Source: Microbacteriaceae bacterium VKM Ac-2854 (lineage in GTDB: Bacteria > Actinomycetota > Actinomycetes > Actinomycetales > Microbacteriaceae). Taken from it: DNA of 64,000 nt. Made by a program: the position numbers and the translations under genes. Below are positions 1 to 7,543 of the stretch, in pieces. The stretch is taken from positions 375,425-439,424 of the forward strand of contig JABMLH010000002.1 of NCBI GenBank assembly GCA_013205085.1, written 5' to 3'. The stretch's first letter is position 1. Every line of letters begins with the position of its first letter. Under the pieces are notes generated by a model. The model had not been told where the DNA came from. It saw nothing but the letters and a program-made list of their open reading frames with translations, and did not search any database.

Positions 1-167
1 TGCCCGATCTGCACCTCGGCGCGGGCACCTACGCCATCCACGCGTCGATCTCGACGCACACGATCGGCGAATTCGCCCGCACTCCCGTCGCCGCTCGTTT
101 CACGGTTCCGCGCGACAACAAGAACGTCGGCGTGATCGACATCCGGGCGTCGGCCGTGGTCGGCTGA
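1..167 (+). CDS. C-terminal end of a Wzt-like polysaccharide ABC-transporter ATPase (partial)
   Basis: The window opens inside a gene; about 54 codons remain before a TGA at 165-167. The visible tail (LGAGTYAIHASI, then ARFTVPRDNKNVGVIDIRA) has the alternating strand pattern and G-T-Y turn seen at the end of the Wzt C-terminal beta-sandwich, which binds the glycan in ABC-dependent polysaccharide export. The next gene, a glycosyltransferase, starts 4 bp downstream, so the two are probably co-transcribed. The ATPase domain lies outside the window, so the call rests on a short segment and context. Confidence 0.5.
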   Translation, partial: PDLHLGAGTYAIHASISTHTIGEFARTPVAARFTVPRDNKNVGVIDIRASAVVG

Positions 168-171
168 TCCC

Positions 172-1302
172 GTGCCACCCGTCGCCCGCGTCCGACTTCT
201 GATCGACGCGACACCGCTCGCCGCGACCCGGCTGACCGGCGTAGCCCGCGTGTTGCTCGCCACACTCCGGGCGCTGGACGACGACGCGTTCGCCGCGCGT
301 GCCGACGTCGTCCTGCTGGTGCCGCGCGACGAGGTCGCTGCCGTGCGCCGCTTCGGCTTCACGCGGCTGCGCGTGCGCTCCATCCCGATGCCGCATCAGG
401 CCTGGAGCCTGCTCTCGCGCACCCCCGTGCCGATCGACCTCCTCCTCGGGCGCGGTGTGTACTTCTTCCCGAACTTCCGCAACTGGGCCCTGAGCCGCTC
501 CTCGGGCATCACCTTCGTCCACGATGCCTGCTACGCCGTGTACCCGAACCTGGTGCCCATGGCCCGGCGGCGGTTCCTGCAGGCGAACGTCGGACGCTGG
601 CTCCGCCGCTCCGATCTGGTCGCGACGGGAACGCCGTCGGCGGCCGCCGAGTTGGAGAGCCCGATCGGGGTCGCACGCGAACGCATCCGGGTGCTGCCGA
701 CGACGGTCGATGCGGCGCTGTTCCGCCCGACGTCGGACTCCGCCGTCGCGGCGGTTCGGGAACGGCATCGCCTGGGTCGTTACCTGCTCTTCCTCGGCTC
801 GATCGAACCGCGCAAGAACATCGCGGCCCTGGTCCGCGCGTATGCCGCCGCCGACCGTCCGGACGGGCACACCCTTCTGCTCGTCGGCGGCGACGGCTGG
901 GATAACGACGACGTGTCGGCCGCGATCGCAGCAGCACGGGCCGCCGGAGCCGATGTCCGTCGTCCGGAGAGCTACGTGACGGATGCCGAGCTGCCCGCGC
1001 TGCTCACGGGCGCTGACGCATTGGTGCTGACGTCCTGGCACGAGGGCTTCGGCCTGCCGGTGCTGGAAGCCCTGGCGTGCGGCACCCGGGTGATCGCCGC
1101 CGACATCCCGGGCATCCGTGACAGCGCTGCGGGCCACGAATCCGACGTCGACTTCGTGGACCCCGCCGACGACTCCAGCATCACCGCCGCCATCAGCCGA
1201 CGCATCGCGGATCCGTCCCGCTGCTCCCCCGCCGTTCCGCGCCCCTGGAGCGACGCCGCCGAAGCGCTGGTCGCCGCCGCCGAGTCGCTCCCCCGCCGCT
1301 GA
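172..1302 (+). CDS. Glycosyltransferase family 4 (GT-B fold)
   Basis: This 376-aa cytoplasmic enzyme should transfer a sugar from a nucleotide donor to a lipid-linked glycan. The C-terminal donor-binding half carries LGSIEPRKNI and later EGFGLPVLEALACGT, the E-x7-E-type motif of retaining GT4 enzymes. The GTG start at 172 lies 4 bp after the preceding stop, consistent with an operon with the Wzt-like gene. The gene faces a convergent GT4 gene and ends before a strong hairpin at 1347-1383. Sugar and acceptor cannot be told from sequence. Confidence 0.88.
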   Translation: MPPVARVRLLIDATPLAATRLTGVARVLLATLRALDDDAFAARADVVLLVPRDEVAAVRRFGFTRLRVRSIPMPHQAWSLLSRTPVPIDLLLGRGVYFFPNFRNWALSRSSGITFVHDACYAVYPNLVPMARRRFLQANVGRWLRRSDLVATGTPSAAAELESPIGVARERIRVLPTTVDAALFRPTSDSAVAAVRERHRLGRYLLFLGSIEPRKNIAALVRAYAAADRPDGHTLLLVGGDGWDNDDVSAAIAAARAAGADVRRPESYVTDAELPALLTGADALVLTSWHEGFGLPVLEALACGTRVIAADIPGIRDSAAGHESDVDFVDPADDSSITAAISRRIADPSRCSPAVPRPWSDAAEALVAAAESLPRR

Positions 1303-1346
1303 CCGCGGAGGGCCTTCGCTTCGGCGACCACGGCTCGTCGAACGAG

Positions 1347-1383
1347 TTCGGCTCGCCAGAACGGTGAGTTCTGACGAGCCGAA
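1347..1383. terminator. Bidirectional terminator-like hairpin
   Basis: Arms 1347-1362 (TTCGGCTCGCCAGAAC) and 1368-1383 pair over 16 positions with one mismatch around the 5-nt loop GGTGA. It lies between the convergent ends of two glycosyltransferase genes, where a shared terminator is expected. Confidence 0.7.
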
Positions 1384-1413
1384 GGCCGTACGACCCGAAG
1401 GGTCGGCTGCGGC

Positions 1414-2976
1414 CTACGCCGTGGTGGTCTCGCCCGGAGCGGCCTGTTCCGTCACGGCCGCCGCCTCGACGACAGCCGGATAGAGCTCGGACGGTTCCGA
1501 TTGCTCCTGCGCCTCGAGGGCGCCGGCGTCACTGGTGAAGTAGCTCCACAGCTGCTCGGCGTAGGCAGCCCAGCTCGAGTTGTCGCGCACCGCGGCCTCG
1601 GCCGAGAGTCGCGCCAGGAGCTCGTCGTCCGTCAGGAGCTGGCGCATCGCATCGGCGATCGCGTCATCGTCCCGCGAATCCACGAGAACCGCGCCACCCT
1701 GCGACGCGATCTCGCGCATGCTGCCGTAGGAAGCGGTGACGACGGGGGTGCCCGCCGCGAGCGACTCCGCTACCGGGAGGCCGAAGCCCTCGTTCAGCGA
1801 CGGGAACACGGTGAATCGGGCCAGCTTGTACGCGCCCCAAAGCAGTTCGTCCGTGATCGCCGAGTGCGAGACGACGGGCCGACCCAGGTCCTGCATCTGC
1901 TCCTGCCGGAACAGGAACTCCTCGCTGCTCCAGGCGTTGCCGCCGATGAAGACCAGGCTGAACTCGTGCCCCTCGCGCCAGAGCGTCTCGGCGGCGTGCA
2001 GCACGGCGATGTGGTTCTTGCGTGGCTCGTGGCTGCCGACGCAGACCACCATCGGCAGGTCGTCCGTGAGCAGCTTCGCGCCGGCCCGCTGCAGCGCGGC
2101 GTCATCCAGTTCGCCGGCCTCGGACGGCAGCAGGATGGGACGGATGCGCGGACCGGGTCGGCCCACGCCGGCCAGCATCGAGCGCCAGCCGCCGTACTCG
2201 ACGGCGGCGGCATCCGAGATGGTCGCGACCTTCTGCATGTGGCTGACCGCGACGAGCGTGCGCGAGAAGGCGGCCGCGATGCCGGTGTGCGCGGTCTCGG
2301 CCGTGGTGAGCGGTACGCAGTCGTAGCCGATGGTGGCGGTGTCGTTGCCGCTGAATTCGGCCAGCGCCGCGATCCTGGCCGTGCGGTCATCCTCCACCGC
2401 GAGTTCCGGCAGGATGTAGCGCGAGCGCCACGGCACCAGGATGTCGGCGGCCGGGTCGGCTTTGGCATCGCGGATGGTGCCGTACAACGCGTTCGTGCGC
2501 AGATCCGGGTCGAGGACGCGCAGGGTGCGCAGCGCGGAGTCCCAGCCGACGAGCACCAGCTCGTGCTGCTTGACCCACTCGGCGATCGACTTGCGCACGA
2601 CGCGCTGGATGCCCGTCGCGAGACCGGTCCGCGCCGTGTGGTGCACGTCGACGACCGTCGCGCGCGTGACGACGGCGACCGTCGGCATCCGCAGTCGGTT
2701 GAACACGAATCCGTTCGCGCGCTGCGAGACCAGCGAACGCACCAGCGCCGACGGGCCGTCCAGCCGGACGAGGCGGATCGCGTCGACGACCTCGTCGCGG
2801 ACGGGGAGTGCCCCACTGAGCACGGACAGCGTGAGCCAGATCTCGTCGCTAGCGCCAGGAGTCAGCGCAGCCCCCACCTGATCGACGAGGACGTCGAGCT
2901 CGCGCGACGGCGTCTTCTCGGGGGCGAGCGCCTGCAGGAGAGTAGTGAGCCGATCGACGGCGACGGTCTTACGCAT
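1414..2976 (-). CDS. Glycosyltransferase family 4 with N-terminal extension
   Basis: A 520-aa GT-B glycosyltransferase, last gene of a minus-strand run from 7161 to 1414. The first ~90 residues are a helical extension of no recognised family. The GT4 core then shows TGIQRVVR in the acceptor half, CVGSHEPRKNHIAVL at the donor-domain entry, and NEGFGLPVAESLAAGTPVV near residue 400. Its ATG overlaps the end of the upstream gene by 8 bp. It shares the extension layout and the TGIQRVVR and EPRKNH(I/L)AVLH blocks with that neighbour, so the two are tandem paralogues. Linkage specificity is unknown. Confidence 0.87.
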   Translation of the reverse strand: MRKTVAVDRLTTLLQALAPEKTPSRELDVLVDQVGAALTPGASDEIWLTLSVLSGALPVRDEVVDAIRLVRLDGPSALVRSLVSQRANGFVFNRLRMPTVAVVTRATVVDVHHTARTGLATGIQRVVRKSIAEWVKQHELVLVGWDSALRTLRVLDPDLRTNALYGTIRDAKADPAADILVPWRSRYILPELAVEDDRTARIAALAEFSGNDTATIGYDCVPLTTAETAHTGIAAAFSRTLVAVSHMQKVATISDAAAVEYGGWRSMLAGVGRPGPRIRPILLPSEAGELDDAALQRAGAKLLTDDLPMVVCVGSHEPRKNHIAVLHAAETLWREGHEFSLVFIGGNAWSSEEFLFRQEQMQDLGRPVVSHSAITDELLWGAYKLARFTVFPSLNEGFGLPVAESLAAGTPVVTASYGSMREIASQGGAVLVDSRDDDAIADAMRQLLTDDELLARLSAEAAVRDNSSWAAYAEQLWSYFTSDAGALEAQEQSEPSELYPAVVEAAAVTEQAAPGETTTA

Positions 2977-4486
2977 CGACGGCCTCCGTTCCGACGACCA
3001 GGTCTTCCCACAATTCGCGGGCGTAGTCCTCCCAGCTGCGCTGCGGGCGCGCGGACGCCTCCGCCTTCAGCTCTGCGATGCGCTCGTCGGAATCCAGCAG
3101 TTCGCGCATGGCGGCGATGATCTCCTCGTCGTCTCCAGGATCGACGGTGATGCAACCGCCGTCGCTCGCGATCTCCGCGAGCGAGCCGAGCGAGGACGTG
3201 ATCACCGGCACGCCGAGCGCGAGCGCCTCGGCGACGGGCAGTCCGTAGCCCTCGTGCGTCGAGGGGAAGACCAGGAACCGGGCGTTCTCGTACGAGGCGA
3301 CCAGCTTCTCGTCACTCGCTCCGCGCCACAGTTCGACCGATCGGCCGTTGGCCTGGGCCGCGCGGATCCGCTTGTCGAAGACGCGGGTCGACCAGTCGTT
3401 GCCGCCGCCGATGAAGCGCAGCGTGAACCGCTTGCCCTCCCGCCAGAGCACCTCGGATGCGTGCAGGACCGCGAGGTGGTTCTTGCGCGGCTCGGTGCTG
3501 CCGACGCAGAGCACCAGCGGCAGACCGTCCGCCGGCGCACCGAGGGACGGATCCACCTGCTTGGGCATGTCGACCGGCAGGGAGACCGTCGCGACGCTCG
3601 GACCGAGCAGGCCCTGAGCGGGCAGCGACTCGACGATGCCGTGGAACTCCGACGAGGCGGCTTCGCTGATGCCGGCCACGCGGTCGGCGTGCTTCACGAT
3701 CGCGAGGTAGTTGACGAAGCGGGCCGTCTCGACTCCGGGAACCGTATCGGCGCTGACGACCGGGATCGCGTCGTAGCCGATCAGGCTGACGGAGTTGCCG
3801 GAGTACTCGGCCAGCGCCGCCAGCGGGCCGCACTGGTTGAAGTTGGGCACCTCGGGGAGGACGACGGTCGAGCGGAACGGTACGACGAACTCGGTCACTT
3901 CCGGCAAGCCGGTCTCCCACTCGCGCTTGGACGCGGTCGGGTAGTCGATGACCCGCTCCAGCTCGATATCGCTGAGTCGACGCATCGACATGGAGCCGTG
4001 CACCCAGGCCACCGGGACCACATCGTGGTCGCGGTACCAGCGCGACATCGTCTGGCGCACAACACGCTGGATGCCGGTCTGGTGCGCGTGACGCGCGCAG
4101 AAGTCGACGTCGACCACCACGGCGTCCGTGACGACCTGCAGCTTCGCCGTCAGATCCGCGTATCCGGAATTCGCCCGGGTGCCGGCGAAGAGGAACAGCT
4201 TCATGGCCTCGTCCGGCTCGCAGAGTTCGAGGGCACGGCGGAACCAGAGGAAGAGGTGCGGGACGGGGAACACCGCGAGGAAGGCGGTGAGCGCGAGCCA
4301 CGTCGTGTCATCGGAGGCGCGGGCCTTGGTCGCCCGGGCCACCGCATCCAGCAGGGGGCCGGCTCCGCGCTCGCGCAGTTCGGCGATCCGCGCCGGATCG
4401 TCGATCACGAACGGGGCGATGGCCTCGAGCCGCTGCATCAGGAAGGCGCGCCGCACCTCGGGCGCTGGCATGGTCTTGCGCTTCAC
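2969..4486 (-). CDS. Glycosyltransferase family 4 with N-terminal extension (tandem paralogue)
   Basis: A 505-aa GT4 enzyme with a helical N-terminal region of about 110 residues, then TGIQRVVRQTMS, LCVGSTEPRKNHLAVLH and THEGYGLPVAEALALGVPVI. It starts at GTG 4486 in a GTGA overlap with the upstream small gene, indicating translational coupling. A second possible start, ATG at 4471, would shorten it by five residues. It probably adds a sugar to the same surface polymer as its neighbour. The paralogues have diverged, which suggests successive different linkages rather than redundancy. Confidence 0.87.
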   Translation of the reverse strand: MKRKTMPAPEVRRAFLMQRLEAIAPFVIDDPARIAELRERGAGPLLDAVARATKARASDDTTWLALTAFLAVFPVPHLFLWFRRALELCEPDEAMKLFLFAGTRANSGYADLTAKLQVVTDAVVVDVDFCARHAHQTGIQRVVRQTMSRWYRDHDVVPVAWVHGSMSMRRLSDIELERVIDYPTASKREWETGLPEVTEFVVPFRSTVVLPEVPNFNQCGPLAALAEYSGNSVSLIGYDAIPVVSADTVPGVETARFVNYLAIVKHADRVAGISEAASSEFHGIVESLPAQGLLGPSVATVSLPVDMPKQVDPSLGAPADGLPLVLCVGSTEPRKNHLAVLHASEVLWREGKRFTLRFIGGGNDWSTRVFDKRIRAAQANGRSVELWRGASDEKLVASYENARFLVFPSTHEGYGLPVAEALALGVPVITSSLGSLAEIASDGGCITVDPGDDEEIIAAMRELLDSDERIAELKAEASARPQRSWEDYARELWEDLVVGTEAVDA

Positions 4487-4791
4487 CGACGGCGCCCCAG
4501 ACGACGACGGGCGTATCGCATCGAGTGCGCGACCGCGGTGCCGAAGCCGAGTTGACCCACGCGGATCTGGAAGGTGCGCACCGCGCGCAGCGGCTTGGTG
4601 ATGCGCCAGGAGATGGTGCTCTCGAACTCGGCGGCCGAGCCGCCGACGTACATGTTCTCGACCCAGGAATCGAGCGGGTCGTTCAGGAGCTGGTCGATCC
4701 GCGCCCGTAATTCGGCGACGGATTCCGTCCCGCTCGTCGCTTCGACGGGGGTGTCCGAGGGGCGGGGAGTGGGAGAGGGTTCTGCTGGCAC
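4483..4791 (-). CDS. Small protein of unknown function in the glycan operon
   Basis: A 102-aa product with a Pro/Thr/Ser-rich N-terminus, a short predicted helix (VAELRARIDQLLND), a segment with WRITKPLRAVRTFQIR, and a very basic end (RYARRRLGRRR). The W-R-I-T-x-P-L-R pattern recurs near the ends of many wall-polymer glycosyltransferases, so this may be a membrane-surface adaptor or a detached piece of such an enzyme. A TAAGAT -10-like box (4803-4798) sits 6 nt before the GTG, and the stop overlaps the next start, so it is probably a real gene. I do not recognise a family. Confidence 0.6.
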   Translation of the reverse strand: MPAEPSPTPRPSDTPVEATSGTESVAELRARIDQLLNDPLDSWVENMYVGGSAAEFESTISWRITKPLRAVRTFQIRVGQLGFGTAVAHSMRYARRRLGRRR

Positions 4792-4797
4792 CCGCCT

Positions 4798-4803
4798 ATC
4801 TTA
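4798..4803 (-). promoter_or_regulatory. -10-like box (TAAGAT) close to a start codon
   Basis: TAAGAT on the minus strand ends 6 nt before the GTG of the 102-aa gene. That spacing fits a leaderless transcript, a start mode common in actinobacteria. No clear -35 box is visible. Confidence 0.4.
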
Positions 4804-4874
4804 GGCGCACGGTCGCGCCGGGCCGGACCCGACGCCCCGTCGAGGGCCGCTCGGCTTCGATCCCTGTGCGAGGG

Positions 4875-5465
4875 TCAGCGCAGGCGCTTGATACTGGCCG
4901 TGTCGTTGCGCGCGGCCTCGTCGTCTTCGAAGAGCGCCGCCGCCGCCAGCTCCGCCTCGCGGGTCTGCACGACGCCGCCGGAGCGGTGGTGGCCGAAGAC
5001 CCAGAAGCGGTAGAGCAGGAAGCGGAAGCCGGTCGCTAGGACGAGCCCGATCACGTTGCCGGAGATGTTGTCGGCGAGCAGGTTGTCGAAGCCGAGCACG
5101 TAGTGCGAGAACCACAACGGCAGCAGGTTCACCGCCATACCGGCGACGGCCACCACCGAGAACTCGGCGAGTTCCAGGAGGTAGTTCGCGCGCCGGTGCT
5201 CGCGGAAGGTCCAGTAGCGGTTGCCGAACCAAGTGACCACGGTCGCCGCGGCGACCGCGACGACCTTGGCGCCGATCGGTCCCGACAGCATGTGGTCATT
5301 CCCGATGCCGCTGACGCGCAGCAGGTTGAAGACCGAGACGTCGACGACGAGGCCGATGATGCCCACGACGCCGAACTTCAGGGCGTAGCTCATCAGGCCG
5401 TCCCAGACGGCCTTGATGAGTTCGCGGAGCGAGCGCCGCCCCGTGGACTTCGCCTCGGCTGTCAC
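4875..5465 (-). CDS. GtrA family membrane protein
   Basis: A 196-aa polytopic protein. Four hydrophobic spans are visible, starting with LKFGVVGIIGLVVDVSVFNLL and ending in the block around FRFLLYRFWVFGH, the R/N-x-x-W-V-F-type end of GtrA proteins. GtrA members are thought to flip polyprenyl-phosphate-linked sugars. Its GTG start overlaps the stop of the GT2 gene (GTGA), so the pair is coupled as in classical gtrA/gtrB. A charged C-terminal tail of about 45 residues is longer than usual. Confidence 0.87.
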   Translation of the reverse strand: MTAEAKSTGRRSLRELIKAVWDGLMSYALKFGVVGIIGLVVDVSVFNLLRVSGIGNDHMLSGPIGAKVVAVAAATVVTWFGNRYWTFREHRRANYLLELAEFSVVAVAGMAVNLLPLWFSHYVLGFDNLLADNISGNVIGLVLATGFRFLLYRFWVFGHHRSGGVVQTREAELAAAALFEDDEAARNDTASIKRLR

Positions 5466-6193
5466 GACCCTGACGCCGCCGAACCGGCCGGACGGCTGCG
5501 CGAGCCCTCGCGAAGGCGGATCTTCAGCAGGATCCAGAGGGCCTCGAAGCCATCCTTCACCGTGATCTTCTTACCCTCTTCGCGCGTACGCGCCTTGTAC
5601 GTGATGGGGACCTCGAAGGGGCGGTAGCCGCGGGCCAGGAGCTTCGCGGTCACCTCGGCCTCCATGCCGAAGCCCTTCTCCTTGATGTTCAGCGAACGGT
5701 AGAGCGAGAGCGGCATCAGCTTGAAGCAGGTCTCGACGTCCGACACGTAGGCGTTGAACAGGATGTTCGTGGCCAGGTTCACGCCCTTGTTGCCGATGAC
5801 GTACCAGTAGGAGAAGGATGTGTGGCTGCCGAAGGTGCGGCTGCCGTAGATCAACTCGGACTCGCCCGCGAGCACCGGAGCGACGAGGCTCGGGATCTCG
5901 GCCGGGCGGTATTCCTCGTCCGCGTCGCAGATGATCATGTAGTCGCCGGTCGCCTCGCGCACGGCCCGGCTGATCGCCGCGCCCTTGCCCTGGTTCACCG
6001 GCTGATGGAACACGCGGATCTTCGGGTCGTCCAGCGCGTCGAGGATCTCGCGGGTGCGGTCCTTGCTGCCGTCATTGACGATCACGAATTCGATCTCGAC
6101 ACCGTCCTGGAACTCGATCGCGAGAACACGATCGACGGCCTTCTGCAAGGTCGCCTGTTCGTTGTAGACGGGCATGAGGATGGAGAGCTTCAC
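5462..6193 (-). CDS. GT2 polyprenyl-phosphate sugar transferase (GtrB/DPM1-like)
   Basis: A 243-aa enzyme beginning KLSILMPVYNEQATL, with VIVNDGSKDRT and DADEEYRP (the D-x-D-like metal site) and the FGMEAEVTAKLLARGYRPFEVPITYKAR-type region near the end. It lacks a C-terminal membrane domain, so it is the soluble DPM1-like type. Such enzymes move a sugar from a nucleotide donor to polyprenyl phosphate. Coupling to GtrA suggests it makes the lipid-linked sugar that GtrA flips for use outside the membrane. Confidence 0.88.
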   Translation of the reverse strand: MKLSILMPVYNEQATLQKAVDRVLAIEFQDGVEIEFVIVNDGSKDRTREILDALDDPKIRVFHQPVNQGKGAAISRAVREATGDYMIICDADEEYRPAEIPSLVAPVLAGESELIYGSRTFGSHTSFSYWYVIGNKGVNLATNILFNAYVSDVETCFKLMPLSLYRSLNIKEKGFGMEAEVTAKLLARGYRPFEVPITYKARTREEGKKITVKDGFEALWILLKIRLREGSRSRPAGSAASGS

Positions 6194-6204
6194 GGATTCG
6201 GGTC

Positions 6205-7161
6205 CTAGTTCGAGGAGTTCGAGGCGACGATATTGGCGGTGAACCAGGCGACGGTGCGCTCCAGTCCGGTCTGGACGGGCACCGTGGGTGCCCAGCCGAG
6301 GATGTTCTTGGCCCGGGTGATGTCGGGCTGGCGGCGCTCGGGGTCGTCGACCGGACGCGGGCCGTACTCGACGCCGGAGTTGTTGCCGACGATGCGCACG
6401 ATGGCTTCGGCCACCTCGGAGAGGGTCTGCTCGTTGGTGCTGCCGATGTTGATCGGACCCTCGTGGGTCGAGTCGGCCATCAGCAGGATGCCGGCGACGA
6501 GGTCGTCGACGTACAGCAGCGAACGGGTCTGCGAACCGTCGCCGTGCATGGGGATCGGCTGGCCCGCGAGCGCCGCCTTGATGAAGGCGGGCACGGCACG
6601 GCCGTCGTCGATGTCCATGTTGGGGCCGTAGGTGTTGAAGATGCGCACAACACCCGTGTTCACCTCGAAGTAGTGGCGGTAGGCGTACGTCAGCGCCTCG
6701 GCGTACCGCTTCGCCTCGTCGTAGACGCTGCGCGGGCCGTAGGAGTTGACGTTGCCCCAGTACTCCTCGGGCTGCGGGTGCACCGACGGGTCGCCGTAGA
6801 CTTCGGAGGTGGAGGAGACGACGAAGCGGGCGTTGTCGCGGCGGGCGACGTCGAGCAGCGCCTCCGTGACGTCCGAGCCGGCGTGCAGGGTCGCGATCGG
6901 GTGCGCGAGGTAGCGCGGGGGCGAGGCCGGCGAGGCGAAATGCAGCACCACGTCGAAGGGCCCGGCGAGGTCGCGGGCGTTCGCGGCGTCGTCGTTGACG
7001 AACGTGAACGAGGGGTGATCGAGCAGCGGCGCGATGTTACGGGTGGCGCCGGTGATCAGATTGTCCAGAACGACGACGCGGTCACCGCGGCGCAGGATCT
7101 CCGCGCTGAGGTTGCTGCCGAGGAATCCCGCACCTCCAGCGACGAGGAATGTACGACTCAT
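6205..7161 (-). CDS. UDP-glucuronate decarboxylase (UDP-xylose synthase), extended SDR
   Basis: 318 aa from the ATG at 7161, chosen because it follows a GAAAGGCAG ribosome site and begins at the Rossmann motif (FLVAGGAGFLGSNL). Family hallmarks are the ASPASPPRY block, STSEVYGDP, the catalytic YDEAK, FNTYGPNMDIDDGRAVPAF and GDGSQTRSLLYVDDLV. This combination marks UXS enzymes, which oxidise and decarboxylate UDP-glucuronate to UDP-xylose. As first gene of the 7161-1414 run it probably supplies the pentose donor for the downstream transferases. Other UDP-sugar epimerases are possible but fit less well. Confidence 0.8.
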   Translation of the reverse strand: MSRTFLVAGGAGFLGSNLSAEILRRGDRVVVLDNLITGATRNIAPLLDHPSFTFVNDDAANARDLAGPFDVVLHFASPASPPRYLAHPIATLHAGSDVTEALLDVARRDNARFVVSSTSEVYGDPSVHPQPEEYWGNVNSYGPRSVYDEAKRYAEALTYAYRHYFEVNTGVVRIFNTYGPNMDIDDGRAVPAFIKAALAGQPIPMHGDGSQTRSLLYVDDLVAGILLMADSTHEGPINIGSTNEQTLSEVAEAIVRIVGNNSGVEYGPRPVDDPERRQPDITRAKNILGWAPTVPVQTGLERTVAWFTANIVASNSSN

Positions 7162-7543
7162 GGTTGGGTGGGCTGCCTTTCGAGACCGTGCGACCGCGGA
7201 TGTTACGCGATAGATAACCGACAGACCGTAGCACAGCGATTTCGAGCAACACGCGATCCGGGGCGGCGTGTGCGCAATCGCCCCGTGTCGGTCGGTCGCG
7301 AGCACGTCTCATGTTACCGAACCCCCGCCTTCCGGTGCACCCGCCCGACCGGGCGTCGCGGAAGCCGCACGGGCGCCGCGACACGATCGTGCACACGGGC
7401 TCAGCGGCGCACGCCGCCACGAGCCGCTGGCAGGCGAGCCGTCGAGCCCCTGAGGTAGGCTCGCTCCGCGCTCCGCGGTGGACGGGGCCGAGTCGATCAT
7501 CGGTCGTCGTCTCGACGAGCTGAACGCAGAAAGATGCCCCTCG
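7162..7543. other. Divergent intergenic region (382 bp)
   Basis: This separates the UXS gene (leftward) from the large membrane-protein gene (rightward). I see no convincing small gene. It holds a rightward -10-like box at 7456-7461 and an AT-richer stretch around 7195-7235 that may carry the leftward promoter. Confidence 0.5.
7456..7461 (+). promoter_or_regulatory. -10-like box (TAGGCT)
   Basis: TAGGCT lies about 80 nt before the proposed ATG at 7544 and fits the actinobacterial TAnnnT pattern. No good -35 element is seen. Confidence 0.35.
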
